This document shows positions 1 to 9,294 of a DNA stretch of 64,000 bases, piece after piece (position 1 is the first letter of the stretch; every line of letters begins with the position of its first letter). The stretch spans positions 54,408,364 to 54,472,363 of the forward strand of contig CM064492.1 in the NCBI GenBank assembly GCA_032716605.1. Direction: 5' to 3'. Below the pieces are notes generated by a model. It saw only the letters and a program-made list of their open reading frames with translations, did no database searches and had not been told where the DNA came from. The stretch comes from Paralithodes platypus (Eukaryota; Arthropoda; Malacostraca; Decapoda; Lithodidae). The translations under genes and the position numbers were made by a program.

Positions 1-18
1 CGCCTTACGAGAGGTTAG

Positions 19-3000
19 GCAACAGATGTCAGCGTATACTACGATCATAAGTCACTTCAATGTGACAACGTCCCTCTTTGGGATAGGCTTCTTTTCGAGC
101 ACCCTCCCCCTAAACGTTCCTCTCGAGTAACTAGTCGTAAGCCGGCGGAGACTGGTCAGGGTTCTGTGTCTTCTGCTGCTACTACAAAACGTCCAAGAGA
201 GCCTACACCCCCGGCGGCAGCCTCCTCGTCTCGGGAGAGATCTCGGTCTAGGTCACCTCTCAGACACCAGCCACCTAGTCTTGCCTCTTCACCATCGAGT
301 AAGAAGAGTAAGACGGAAAGTTCCACCAGTGGTCACGGCGATAAATCCTCCAAATCAAAGAGTAGTTCACGGTCACACCGCAGCCATAAATCTTCAAAAA
401 AGGATTCCCATGATAGAAAGGCCTCCCGACATTCGCCAGTTTCTAGTGCTTCTCATCGTACCTCTACCCCAGACAGAGTTTGTGTTCGGTCTCAAGGGTC
501 CAGTATAGTGCCTGTACCTAAAGATGATTTACCCATTAACATTTTAACCCTGGAATTGGAGAGTTCAGGGGGATCAGTGATTGAGAGTGTTTCAGACTCC
601 CAAGGGAGTGTAGGCCAAGGCCTCGGTGTTTGGCGATTTTCTCGGCCGGGGTCTGACCACCCACTTCCGGCTCAAACTATTCACACAGTGGCTGACGTCC
701 ACCGGGACGCGGCGATCCCATCCTCTATTCCTGACTTATCTTGGCAACAAGGTACCCCAGCTTCGGCGGGATCTTCTCAGGAGGAACAGGATGATAAAGA
801 CGAGGTTTCAATGATTTCGGATATGGAAGGGCAAGAGTCAGGTTCAGGCTTAGACGCCGCGCAGGATATTAATGATTCACCAGTGAGTACATCATCAAGT
901 CAATTTGTCACTGCACAGGAAATTGATGGGCTACTTAGTAATGCTTTATCTAAAAAATTTGGCCAACAACAGGAAACTCCCACAGTGGACTTGGGAGCTC
1001 CCACGACAAGTTCTACGGTACGGCCTCTGATGACTTCTATTGCTTTAACTCAGATCCCTCACCCTCCCACTCTGTCACCATCAGTGGTTACTAAGCCTGC
1101 TACGGCGGCATTGACCACTTCGAATGTAAGGGTTATAACGGATGTCAATCCACCCCCTCTAGACAAGGCGCCTCTCAGAAAGGTAGCTATGCCCTTGCTT
1201 TACGGACCAGACGAGTCATGGGTCCTTTTGACCCCCACTAAACCAGAGCTCGCCCAACCTACCTTGTCAGGGGAACTCCCAGTACCGCGTGAGTGGGTCA
1301 TCCAGGGCAATAAATCTAAGAAATTAAGGGCCTTGGATACTTTGGGAAATGTACTAGACGTCAATATAAAGGCTATACCTAGTTATTATCACCAGGACTA
1401 TTTTGTTTATGCTACTAAGCCGGCTTTACCCCCTGCCTCAGCTTCAAAATTGTTTTCAGACTGGTCTAAGCTGGATGGGTTTAATGACATTAAGACTCTG
1501 TCAGCTCTCACTCCAGAACTTGATTTGCAAACCATCACAGACGCAGCAGCTAATCCAGTCTTGAAGGTGGGGCAGTTAGGTCCAGGACCTTGGGTGGAAT
1601 GGGAGACAGAGGCTCAAAACTTTGTGACCACATTTACTTCCAAAACTTCCCACCAGATCCCTCAAGATACTCATTCTTGGTTCTCCATGCCAGTGTGTTC
1701 TGCCGGCGGAGTCCCTTCAGCTTTGTTTGCTTTCTTAGCTGCCCCTAAAATTAATCTTTGTGAGCTAAAAGACCCTTTCACTACCCCTACCCCAACTCAC
1801 CTAGACCGAGAATTTAGGCTAAGGGGGAAAGCTTTTCGCCTGTTCTCTCAATACATAGTGTCTCAACAGGTAGCAAAGTCTTTGCTCCGGTCCACTCAGG
1901 CAATCGCAGACGCGGATGCCAGACGATCGGTTGAATTGTCCCGGCGACTGCTTCTTCAGTCGTCAATCCAATCTCTGGGTGACATCCGCACCGCCTTGCC
2001 GACAACGGCGAATTTTGTTTCTTTAGAGGTGGAGTCACTGGTCCAGGAAATGATTGCCAAGAATGTCATCATCCCGGTCCCCCCAAATTACCCTGTATTC
2101 ACGTCCAAGCTATTTTTGGTTCCCAAAAGGGACAGTGTTCAGATGAGACCGGTCGTATACCTGTCTTATCTGAACCTTCACATTCACAACGAGTCATTCC
2201 GAATGTTAACAGTACACCAAATCAGGCTAACACTTCCGCCGGGAGGTTGGATGTGTTCCCTAGACCTGACAGACGCCTATTGGCACGTATCGGTCAACAA
2301 AAGATTTCAAAGGTTTCTGGCCTTACGGATCAGGCACCAAAATTTTGTTTTTCAACGGATGCCATTCGGTTTAAACCTGGCACCTCGATTATTCACGAAA
2401 TTAGTCCGGCAAGCCCTGATGCCGTTGTTAAAGCAAGGAATCAGAGTTTTGTGGTACCTAGACGACTGGCTGGTGGTGGCAGAGACAGAACAATTATGCA
2501 TCAAACATGTCAACATAATTTTAAATCATGTCAAAACTCTAGGGTTCAAGGTAAATCTGGTAAAGTCAAACCTTGTTCCCTCACGAGTAATTCAGTGGAT
2601 AGGGCTGGTCTGGGACACGGCTGCTCTCACTCTGAGTCAGAGTGTGGACAATCGCAACAGGTTTCGCAGGAAACTGTTCATGTTTCTTCACAGTCTGACT
2701 ACGACGCGGAGGGTCTGGGAGTCTCTGGTCGGCTCTCTCAACTGGATTCAACTAACTGTTATGTTGGGCCGGTTGAAAGTAAAACTTTTAATATTGGAAG
2801 GCAACAAATATTTCCCACTCTTACCGGCGGGAAAATTATGGCCCATCCCGAAATTAATCCACACCTTACTAGCGGTCTGGGCAAAGAGGGAAACGTTGCA
2901 CTCAATAATGTCATGGACCTCTCCTCCGCCAACGGTATGGGTAGACACGGATGCGTCAGGCACAATAGGTTGGGGATTTCAGTCAAATCAGGGGCACCAG

Positions 3001-3732
3001 GGTCAGGGGCTTTGGTCCCACTTAGAAATCTCCCACATCAATGTCAAAGAATTACTAGTCCCCTTGTATTTCCTTCAGGCTCACGGCCCTGCTTTACGGG
3101 GCAAGTCGGTGGCCTTCAGAATGGACAATCTGAACGCAGTTCACTGTATTCAGAAACAGGGGTCAACGAGGTCAAGGAAGTTGCTAAACGTGTCGGAAGA
3201 GATTTTTACTCTAGCCAACAGACTAGACATTTATCTTCACGCATCTTATCTCCCAGGCGTAGCAAACGTCTGGGCAGACGCTCTGTCCCGGAGACAGAGC
3301 ACGACAGTAGAATGGGAGCTCAAGGAACCCATTTTCAACCAAATGATTGCAGAGCTCTCCCATCCACAAGTGGATCTGTTTGCGTCCGAGGAGACTCACA
3401 AACTCCCTCTATACCTCACCCGCCGGACGAAAACGCCGGCAGGGGGGCCAGACGCCCTAGTGACAGACTGGAACAGATGGAGCTCCATCTATCTGTTTCC
3501 GCCGCCAGACGCGTCACTAATGTGCCACGTAGTGAACAAACTACGAGATTATCGAGTCTTAGTCTCGCTAGTCGCGCCCCTGTGGCCGGCGCAGTTGTGG
3601 TACCAGCAATTAAAGACGTGGTGCCCGCACCCGGTGTCGCTTCCGGTCGGGTATTTCCACTTAGACACGATTGGCAACCTAGCGACCTCGCTGACTTTTG
3701 CATTATGGACATTCAGGAGGCCAAGTGGCTAG
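19..3732 (+). CDS. DIRS gag-RT-RNase H fused ORF (copy 1)
   Basis: One uninterrupted frame of about 1,230 codons; a GTG at 166 is the first start-like codon and no ATG start is evident, so the true start is probably upstream of the window. The N-terminal third is Ser/Arg/Lys-rich (DIRS gag-like). The RT core is recognisable by the FGLNLAP and YLDDWLVV (catalytic YxDD) motifs near 2365-2475. RNase H follows with VDTDASG, MDNLNAV and WADALSR. The C-terminal segment with VDLFAS and LFPPPDASL matches the extra domain DIRS elements carry after RNase H, which has been likened to a DAM-type methyltransferase; that assignment is tentative. Compared with the copy at 36088-44682, a basic proline-rich gag tail and the start of pol are missing at about 2003-2012, which joins gag to pol in frame. 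TAG stop at 3730-3732. Confidence 0.85.
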   Translation, partial: ATDVSVYYDHKSLQCDNVPLWDRLLFEHPPPKRSSRVTSRKPAETGQGSVSSAATTKRPREPTPPAAASSSRERSRSRSPLRHQPPSLASSPSSKKSKTESSTSGHGDKSSKSKSSSRSHRSHKSSKKDSHDRKASRHSPVSSASHRTSTPDRVCVRSQGSSIVPVPKDDLPINILTLELESSGGSVIESVSDSQGSVGQGLGVWRFSRPGSDHPLPAQTIHTVADVHRDAAIPSSIPDLSWQQGTPASAGSSQEEQDDKDEVSMISDMEGQESGSGLDAAQDINDSPVSTSSSQFVTAQEIDGLLSNALSKKFGQQQETPTVDLGAPTTSSTVRPLMTSIALTQIPHPPTLSPSVVTKPATAALTTSNVRVITDVNPPPLDKAPLRKVAMPLLYGPDESWVLLTPTKPELAQPTLSGELPVPREWVIQGNKSKKLRALDTLGNVLDVNIKAIPSYYHQDYFVYATKPALPPASASKLFSDWSKLDGFNDIKTLSALTPELDLQTITDAAANPVLKVGQLGPGPWVEWETEAQNFVTTFTSKTSHQIPQDTHSWFSMPVCSAGGVPSALFAFLAAPKINLCELKDPFTTPTPTHLDREFRLRGKAFRLFSQYIVSQQVAKSLLRSTQAIADADARRSVELSRRLLLQSSIQSLGDIRTALPTTANFVSLEVESLVQEMIAKNVIIPVPPNYPVFTSKLFLVPKRDSVQMRPVVYLSYLNLHIHNESFRMLTVHQIRLTLPPGGWMCSLDLTDAYWHVSVNKRFQRFLALRIRHQNFVFQRMPFGLNLAPRLFTKLVRQALMPLLKQGIRVLWYLDDWLVVAETEQLCIKHVNIILNHVKTLGFKVNLVKSNLVPSRVIQWIGLVWDTAALTLSQSVDNRNRFRRKLFMFLHSLTTTRRVWESLVGSLNWIQLTVMLGRLKVKLLILEGNKYFPLLPAGKLWPIPKLIHTLLAVWAKRETLHSIMSWTSPPPTVWVDTDASGTIGWGFQSNQGHQGQGLWSHLEISHINVKELLVPLYFLQAHGPALRGKSVAFRMDNLNAVHCIQKQGSTRSRKLLNVSEEIFTLANRLDIYLHASYLPGVANVWADALSRRQSTTVEWELKEPIFNQMIAELSHPQVDLFASEETHKLPLYLTRRTKTPAGGPDALVTDWNRWSSIYLFPPPDASLMCHVVNKLRDYRVLVSLVAPLWPAQLWYQQLKTWCPHPVSLPVGYFHLDTIGNLATSLTFALWTFRRPSG

Positions 3733-4685
3733 CACCATACGGTAGAGATGTGACCAATAAATTATTAAATCAATATACTCAGTCTACGAAACGACAGTAT
3801 CACTCACATTGGCAAGCCTTTACTTCTTGGATCATTAGAACAGAACAGACTGTGCCCTCAGTAGCATTAGTTTTTAATTATTTAAATTATCTGTTTGAGC
3901 AGAAACATTTATCTGTGGTAACGTTAAAAAATCACTTAACTGCAATTAGAGTGCCCTTTTTAGACCTTACAGGTCTCTCCATACCGGTGGCGGAGGAAAC
4001 AGGTTTTATGAGGGCATGTTTTAAACTCCGCCCACCTCCCCGTCAGCTCATGCCTACTTGGTCTCTGGACAAGGCATTGTCTTTACTTCACTCTCGTCTG
4101 TACCAAAATACTGCAGATTTTGCATTACTCTTAAAAAAGGCTGTATTCCTTTTGGCTTTGGCCACCGGGAACAGAGTGTCTGAGCTGGCGGCGATGAGCA
4201 ACACACCTAATTGCCTTAGGTTTGGTAGACTTAATGAATGTATTCACATTGCACCTTCCCCGGGATTTGTAGCCAAGAACGAGCACAGTGCACATGTGTT
4301 TTCTGAGTTCACGGTGCCGGCGTTAAAAAGGGGAAAGGTGCATCATAATCTATGTCCAGTGCAAGCTCTAACCAAATATTTGAGAGTGGCTCCTCTAAAC
4401 CCCCAAGGTGCTTTATGGGTAGCGAGTACGGGTAAATGCTTACTGAAACGGAGATTAGCTTCTCTTCTGGTCGAAGTCATTAAAGAGAGTAATCCCGGCG
4501 TTGTGGGTAGGGCCCACGATTTACGCAAATGGGCAGCCTCTTTACGTTTCCTGAAGAATTTTCCAGTAGAAGATATTTCATCCACACAGTTGTGGGCGTC
4601 TAATCATACGTTTTTGACTAGATACTTGTCAGTTGCTCTAGACAAACCTTCCTTACCATGTATAGCTTTAAGGCAGAGGGTCTAG
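3705..4685 (+). CDS. DIRS tyrosine recombinase (copy 1), intact
   Basis: 326-residue phage-integrase-like tyrosine recombinase, starting at an ATG (MDIQEAKWLAPYG) that overlaps the end of the RT frame by 28 bases in another frame. The N-terminal core-binding part contains FNYLNYLFEQ. The catalytic part carries the expected residues: Arg in ATGNRVSELAA, His and Arg in AHDLRKWA, Trp in TQLWASNH and the nucleophile Tyr in FLTRYLSVAL. No stop or frameshift is present. In DIRS elements this enzyme integrates a circular DNA intermediate without target duplication. The same frame stays open back to 2247, but there it merely overlaps RT and is not homologous to recombinases. Intact, so possibly functional. 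Confidence 0.9.
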   Translation: MDIQEAKWLAPYGRDVTNKLLNQYTQSTKRQYHSHWQAFTSWIIRTEQTVPSVALVFNYLNYLFEQKHLSVVTLKNHLTAIRVPFLDLTGLSIPVAEETGFMRACFKLRPPPRQLMPTWSLDKALSLLHSRLYQNTADFALLLKKAVFLLALATGNRVSELAAMSNTPNCLRFGRLNECIHIAPSPGFVAKNEHSAHVFSEFTVPALKRGKVHHNLCPVQALTKYLRVAPLNPQGALWVASTGKCLLKRRLASLLVEVIKESNPGVVGRAHDLRKWAASLRFLKNFPVEDISSTQLWASNHTFLTRYLSVALDKPSLPCIALRQRV

Positions 4686-5248
4686 GTGGCCCTTCAGTCA
4701 CTTTTGTTTACTTTCAAGAAAAAGGGGGGGGGGGTGCAGTCAGTGTAACATAGGACACCCTAGACCCCGCCGGAGTGTAAGAGCTGTGATACAATTTATG
4801 GTTAATGTGATATGAAAATTTCTCTGCGAGAAATTGTGCTAGTACAATGTTAGTACAAAACAACGGGGTTGTTATAGTAGTTTTAGCTGTGAAAGCAATT
4901 TAATATTAAACCGTGGAGATCTTTTGCAAATTATCTCCACGATTATTTTGGGGTTTATTATGTGCACATGTAAACTTATAACTTGTTATTTTTGTCACCA
5001 CTCGTTGAGTGGGGTGCCATTGTAACTACAGATCTGTTCACAGAATCTTCAGAGTTACCGTTTTTTGTCAAGCAGGCTTCTTTGAAGCACGCACCTGCCT
5101 GAACCCCTTTCTTGTATATATATGGGCTGCGCCGTATTTAAATATATTTTCAAAGTAAGAATACTATGTGGTTGTTTTATTATCTGCTTTTCTAGAGTTA
5201 TGATATGATTACGAATGTCCCCCTCCAGTCTTAGAAATCAGGCATGTT
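4686..5248 (+). other. DIRS copy 1 3' untranslated region with G-run
   Basis: Non-coding stretch between the recombinase stop and the internal complementary region. It contains a run of 11 G at 4724-4734, about 40 bases after the stop codon, and is otherwise AT-rich. The other two DIRS copies carry a comparable run on their sense strand shortly after the recombinase stop. Confidence 0.7.
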
Positions 5249-5346
5249 CGTCAATGATGGAGGGGCCACTAATAAATTATAGGTTTGACTCCTGTAAGGA
5301 GATAAAGAAAACCTAATATTTAGTAGTGGCCCCGTAATCATTGACG
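5249..5346 (+). repeat. DIRS internal complementary region (copy 1)
   Basis: 98 bases bounded by CGTCAATGATGG and TAATCATTGACG. The first half is complementary to the outer end of the left terminal repeat and the second half to the outer end of the right one, joined at ATAAATTATAGG. This is the template segment that lets DIRS elements complete a circular DNA. Confidence 0.85.
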
Positions 5347-5771
5347 ACTGGGGCCCTCCCGACCATCCCCTTCCCATTCGTTGATGTATTAAGGATTTTG
5401 GTTTACTTGATATGTCAGTGAAGGAAGAATGACGCCTGAATCAGCGTCTGGTCAAAGATCCACACAAGTACATCCACGATATGATGGAAAGCTTATTGGA
5501 TAGTTATTCTTATTTTCTTTTTGTTTTTATTTTTTACGAAGGTTTTTCGTAGTGAGAACCCAATTCATAATGACTGAAGCCATGAGTGAGGTCGCGTGCG
5601 CTCATGATGAAGGCTCCTCTGATTTTAAATGCTCTGCGCGGTAGATTCAAACTATGGCGGATTAGTGTTTGAAGAGGATGCCTTATGTAATAGGCATGTT
5701 CGTCAATGATTACGGGGCCACTACTAAATATTAGGTTTTCTTTATCTCCTTACAGGAGTCAAACCTATAAT
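5347..5771 (+). repeat. DIRS right inverted terminal repeat (copy 1)
   Basis: Matches, in the same orientation, the left terminal repeat at 44370-44682 and, inverted, the right repeat at 36088-36511. Contains the landmark words TTTTTACGAAG and TTCGTAGTGAG. The element ends at ...GTCAAACCTATAAT; the sequence beyond it (CTTGGAAAC) is not part of either other copy. Confidence 0.85.
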
Positions 5772-5787
5772 CTTGGAAACTATTTGA

Positions 5788-6004
5788 TAAAGTCGGTGTC
5801 ACACGCGCCATTTTTCGAGCAATTTTTACGGACAATTATGATCAGGAAGCTTTAAAAATTACACTTTATCAGAATTCAGCCGCCTAACATAATCTACCTT
5901 CAGTCTAGTTACCGATACCAGTGCGAAAATTTCCCGAAATAATACGAGAAAAAACTTGCTCATGGAAAATTTACGGAAAAAGCGGTCGTGTGACAGTGGC
6001 TTAA
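5788..6004. mobile_element. Small inverted-repeat element (TIR about 22 bp)
   Basis: Imperfect terminal inverted repeats: TAAAGTCGGTGTCACACG at 5788-5805 and, inverted, CGTGTGACAGTGGCTTA at 5988-6004. About 217 bp with no coding capacity. Superfamily not assigned. Confidence 0.5.
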
Positions 6005-6175
6005 CACTGAGCAGTAGCCATATACAGTACTGTAGGTTTAGATAAGGGGTTACACTGTTGGCCACACTTCAAGCCACCTTGAGATGGCAAGGTTTCAATT
6101 GGGGATTCCCCTCTTTAACTCTGTTACCATGAGTACAGTGTTTTGGCTGAATAAGATTACACAATCATGCATGTA

Positions 6176-6434
6176 CACTCGGATACCATAGTTTCTAGCC
6201 CACTCTTACAAATTTTGTGGACTTTACCTACTTCTAATTATGGAAGTATATCTCTTGAAGCGAATGTATGACTATTATTTTCTATAAATCTACTACAAAA
6301 GTAAATATACTATTTATTGAAGAGCAGGCTCTATCAAAATATCAATCCAGATACATATAATTACATAGGCTAGAGGAAAACATAGAGGGTCCACAAATTC
6401 TTATGAGTGGGCTAGAGACTATGGTATCCGAGTG
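6176..6434. mobile_element. TA-flanked MITE (Tc1/mariner type)
   Basis: About 259 bp with near-perfect inverted repeats of roughly 45 bp. The left arm begins CACTCGGATACCATAG and the right arm ends CTATGGTATCCGAGTG, each abutting a TA dinucleotide (6174-6175 and 6435-6436). The length, TA flanks and lack of an ORF fit a non-autonomous Tc1/mariner element in the intron upstream of channel exon 1. Confidence 0.7.
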
Positions 6435-6776
6435 TACTTATAAAGTTATATAATTAATATGTTTGTTATGTATTAACAATTTTATACAGTATATTAAGAA
6501 AATCTCTGTTGCTAAGGGTGTTCCTTGCCTGGTTATTTTCAGGGGAAAATCCTTGTCTTGGTAAAATAATGTTTGAGTATTACTTTTTTTAATGGTATTG
6601 TACTGTATATGTATTAACATTGTCTTGAGTCAGCCATTCCCAGCTATGGGGTATGGGCCTGAGTATATACATACAGTATACATACATACATAATACCTGT
6701 ACATACATACAATTTAGTACAGTATAACCAATAATGAATATGACACTAAGGTGTACTCAATTCTCTCATTGTCCAG

Positions 6777-6904
6777 ATACGGAATTCGAAGAACGGTGAA
6801 AAAGCAGTGGTTCTACTGGTTCGTCATCATCCTTGTGTTCCTCAATACGGCCTGTGTAGCGGCCGAACACTTCAACCAACCCGTCTGGCTCACAGATTTT
6901 TTAT
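6777..6904 (+). CDS. cac: Cav2 calcium channel alpha-1, exon encoding IIS1 (exon 1 of window)
   Basis: 128-nt exon between a CAG acceptor (CATTGTCCAG) and a GTAAGG donor. It encodes [20 protein letters not shown] then [21 protein letters not shown], the end of the I-II linker and transmembrane segment S1 of domain II of a voltage-gated calcium channel pore subunit. The [14 protein letters not shown] stretch is characteristic of high-voltage-activated channels; the pore in a later exon points to the Cav2 (cacophony, presynaptic N/P/Q-like) class. The first base completes a codon from an exon outside the window and the exon ends one base into the next codon, matching the next exon. Confidence 0.93.
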
Positions 6905-7423
6905 GTAAGGCTTAATTTTACTTTTATTTGTCCGTTCATAATGATAGTACTGTATCGTCTTATGGAAAAGTAATTATGTGAGGTTCTTTTGTTCTGTTTT
7001 TGCTTTTAATTACTTTAGTCCTGCCTCATAGATTCTTAAAAATTTCACTTGATTTTATTTCTCTGTTCATACTGTAACTTTGATCCTTTCCCACATATTT
7101 ATATATAGTTCAGATGGTTTTGTTTAGCTATTCATAATTTGATTATATAGTGTGAGGCTCATGTTTTTATTGTGCAATATTTGGTAGTACTGTATCTAAA
7201 GAGGTTTTCACACGAGAGCTTTCATCATCAACTTTCAATGGTCAACATTTCTGTAATATTTTGCACTGGTATCGGAAACTAGACTGACAGAATTATTTAT
7301 TAGTTTATCTCATGAGCTACCAAACCAGATAACTATGTTAACAGATTGTAATGACCCTATGAGTAGAAGTGTGAAATTATGAGGCTATTTTATCGACTAA
7401 TAATTACTTTTCTCTCTTTTCAG
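6905..7423 (+). other. Intron between channel exons 1 and 2
   Basis: 519 bp, AT-rich, GTAAGG donor and TTTTCAG acceptor. I see no embedded gene or repeat. Confidence 0.85.
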
Positions 7424-7646
7424 ACTATGCAGAATTTATATTTCTTGGTCTCTTCATATCTGAAATGCTTATAAAGCTTTACGCCCTTGGCCCAAGACAA
7501 TATTTTGAATCGTCCTTCAACCGCTTTGACTGTGTGGTCATCAGTGGTTCCATATTTGAGGTGGTTTGGTCTGCGTTCAAGACGGGATCATTCGGTCTAT
7601 CTGTGCTCAGAGCTTTGAGATTACTCAGGATATTCAAGGTCACTAA
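7424..7646 (+). CDS. cac: Cav2 calcium channel alpha-1, IIS2-S4 exon (exon 2 of window)
   Basis: 223-nt exon after CTCTTTTCAG and before a consensus GTAAGT donor. Encodes [20 protein letters not shown] (S2), the [18 protein letters not shown] stretch (S3) and the voltage sensor S4 [17 protein letters not shown] with regularly spaced Arg/Lys. Two bases at the start complete a codon split with exon 1 and two bases at the end are completed by the next exon, so the reading frame is continuous. Sequence and order are those of domain II of Cav channels. Confidence 0.95.
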
Positions 7647-8538
7647 GTAAGTTCACCTTTTATTTTATTTGTTATTAATATTTTACCACAGCTGTTTATC
7701 GCCCGGGTTAGCTAGCTCACAGAAGTAAAAAAGCACCAAGAAAAGAGATAATAATAAATAAATGACACATATCATCACATTTCCTTTCTCTCACTTTCTT
7801 ATCCTCAAAGTTCTGTGACATTGGACTTTTTTTATCAGATAAGTGACATTTTACTTTCATGGATTGATAATGTGGAATGCTTGAATTTATTTAATCAAAT
7901 AGTTTGCTTTCATTGTAAAGTCCTTTGTCTTGTAAAGGCCTTTGTCTTCAGTGAATAATGAATGCCTTAATCTTTTAGATTAATTACTGTACTTAACTTA
8001 AGTGTATGTTAATTTATGGATGTATTTTGTCCTGATGGTAACATTGAACATTATTGAAACTTCCTGCAGATACTGTATGTCTCTATGTAACCTTTACTCT
8101 CTTCATTATAAGGAGGTAAACATGTGTCCTCCTTTTGCAGCAAAGCTATTCATACAGTATTTACATTTTATAGCTTTTCGCTTTCAAGATAATTTCTTAA
8201 TTTTTAGGACTATACTCCATTGTTAACTCTTGCCAAACTTCCATAGCTTAGTAATCCAATTAGAAATGGCAATTTCTTGCTTGGTTAAGATGAACAGAGT
8301 ATAGTGATTGATAATTGCTATGGTAGCCTACAGTTATAGTCAAATTCACTTCTACATTCATAATTTAAACTCTGGTTATCTCTAGTTATAGGTGAAAAAA
8401 CATCCTTAAACAAACCATTCATGACTTGTTCAGTTTAGTTTAGGAGTATTTTTGTATTAAAATAATAGAGGAAAACTAATTTGAAGTTTGAAGTTATGTG
8501 GATGGGTGTACAGATAGTAACGTTGACATTTCCGGCAG
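7647..8538 (+). other. Intron between channel exons 2 and 3
   Basis: 892 bp intron with GTAAGT donor and TTCCGGCAG acceptor. It contains an exon-like stretch at 8070-8115 resembling the start of exon 3 (described separately). Otherwise AT-rich with no recognisable element. Confidence 0.8.
8070..8115 (+). pseudogene. Possible decayed duplicate of the start of exon 3
   Basis: After CTTCCTGCAG the sequence ATACTGTATGTCTCTATG resembles the exon 3 start ATACTGGGCATCTCTGCG, and its acceptor resembles the exon 3 acceptor. In the phase left by exon 2 it reads YCMSLCNLYSLHYKE against [15 protein letters not shown] in exon 3, and a GTAAAC donor-like site follows at 8116. Similarity fades after about 36 bases. 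It could be a relic of an alternative exon or chance; expression cannot be judged from sequence. Confidence 0.3.
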
Positions 8539-8743
8539 ATACTGGGCATCTCTGCGTAACCTAGTCATCTCCCTGCTGAGCTCCATGCGTTCCATCATCT
8601 CCCTGCTGTTCCTGCTCTTCCTCTTCATCCTCATCTTTGCTCTGTTGGGGATGCAGCTCTTCGGTGGTTCCTTCAACTTCAAGGAGGCCACCCCGCTTGC
8701 CAACTTCAACACCTTCTCTATAGCCTTGCTCACAGTGTTTCAG
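8539..8743 (+). CDS. cac: Cav2 calcium channel alpha-1, IIS4-S5 linker and S5 exon (exon 3 of window)
   Basis: 205-nt exon between TCCGGCAG and a GTATGG donor. Encodes [18 protein letters not shown] (S4-S5 linker), the hydrophobic S5 around [20 protein letters not shown], and the extracellular turret start [17 protein letters not shown], ending [10 protein letters not shown] just before the pore helix. The first base completes the Lys codon split with exon 2; the exon ends on a codon boundary, as the next exon requires. GC-rich synonymous usage stands out from the AT-rich intron. Confidence 0.95.
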
Positions 8744-8964
8744 GTATGGCTTTCCTCACTATTGTTTTTACTATTGAAATATGATGTAAATCCAACAATC
8801 CCTTTTGTATATTAGGCTACTGATAAACCCAAGAATAACCCCCGTTGTTGAGTAAAAAGGGTAATATCAAGATCAATACAAACAGAACCTACTGTACATT
8901 TCCTGCTCGTGAAAATTACATCAATCAATCCGTGTGCCAGAATACTAGTAAAATCAATACATGT

Positions 8965-8998
8965 GCTTTGCGCAGTGGCAGTATTGTAACCAATGAGG
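8965..8998 (+). ncRNA. U4 snRNA 5'-end-like fragment (pseudogene)
   Basis: 34 bases beginning GCTTTGCGCAGTGGCAGT and ending AACCAATGAGG match the highly conserved 5' end of U4 snRNA as I know it, with two differences (T and A where C and G are usual). The match stops where U4 would continue, so no functional RNA (3' stem-loop, Sm site) is present. It lies just upstream of the LINE A leader, so it may be a snRNA fragment captured during LINE reverse transcription or an unrelated relic. Confidence 0.65.
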
Positions 8999-9294
8999 AC
9001 AAGGCTCTGCACCAAGGCTAAAAACAAAAGAAATTGGTTAAAGTTTTCGCCATATTCAACATCTTCTTCCGCACACCTCGGTTGGGCTACCCCCAAAGGG
9101 TAGCCAAGTCGCACCCCACCTGCCCGTGGTATCCTCGCAGACACCCATTGTTTCCTTTTTCCATATCTTACTTTTTCATTTTGGGTGACACAGACAGGGG
9201 CGGCGCTACCTGGGACCTGTCCCAGGTAGTTTAAAAAAAAAAATTTAATAAATAGTTTCCCCTTTTAACCAAAACCACTGCCATCTCAGCCACC

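Larger units (their letters stand above)
1..5771 (+). mobile_element. DIRS1-like retrotransposon, copy 1 (3' part; 5' end outside window)
   Basis: Tyrosine-recombinase retrotransposon of family I in this window. Order on the + strand: end of gag fused to RT/RNase H (to 3732), recombinase (3705-4685), a 3' untranslated part, internal complementary region (5249-5346) and right inverted terminal repeat (to about 5771). No LTRs are seen, and the right end is an inverted match to the left end of the related copy at 36088-44682, which is the DIRS arrangement. The left repeat and the gag N-terminus lie upstream of base 1. A stop at bases 16-18 interrupts the gag frame just upstream of the open stretch. 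It sits in the channel intron before exon 1 of this window, in the same orientation as the channel gene. Confidence 0.9.

Noticed and set aside
2247..3704. Long open frame upstream of and in phase with the copy 1 recombinase
   Set aside because: It overlaps RT/RNase H in another frame and has no recombinase similarity; the homologous protein starts at the ATG at 3705.
5249..5771. LTR of an LTR retrotransposon
   Set aside because: Repeats at the two ends are inverted, not direct, and a tyrosine recombinase replaces the usual integrase.
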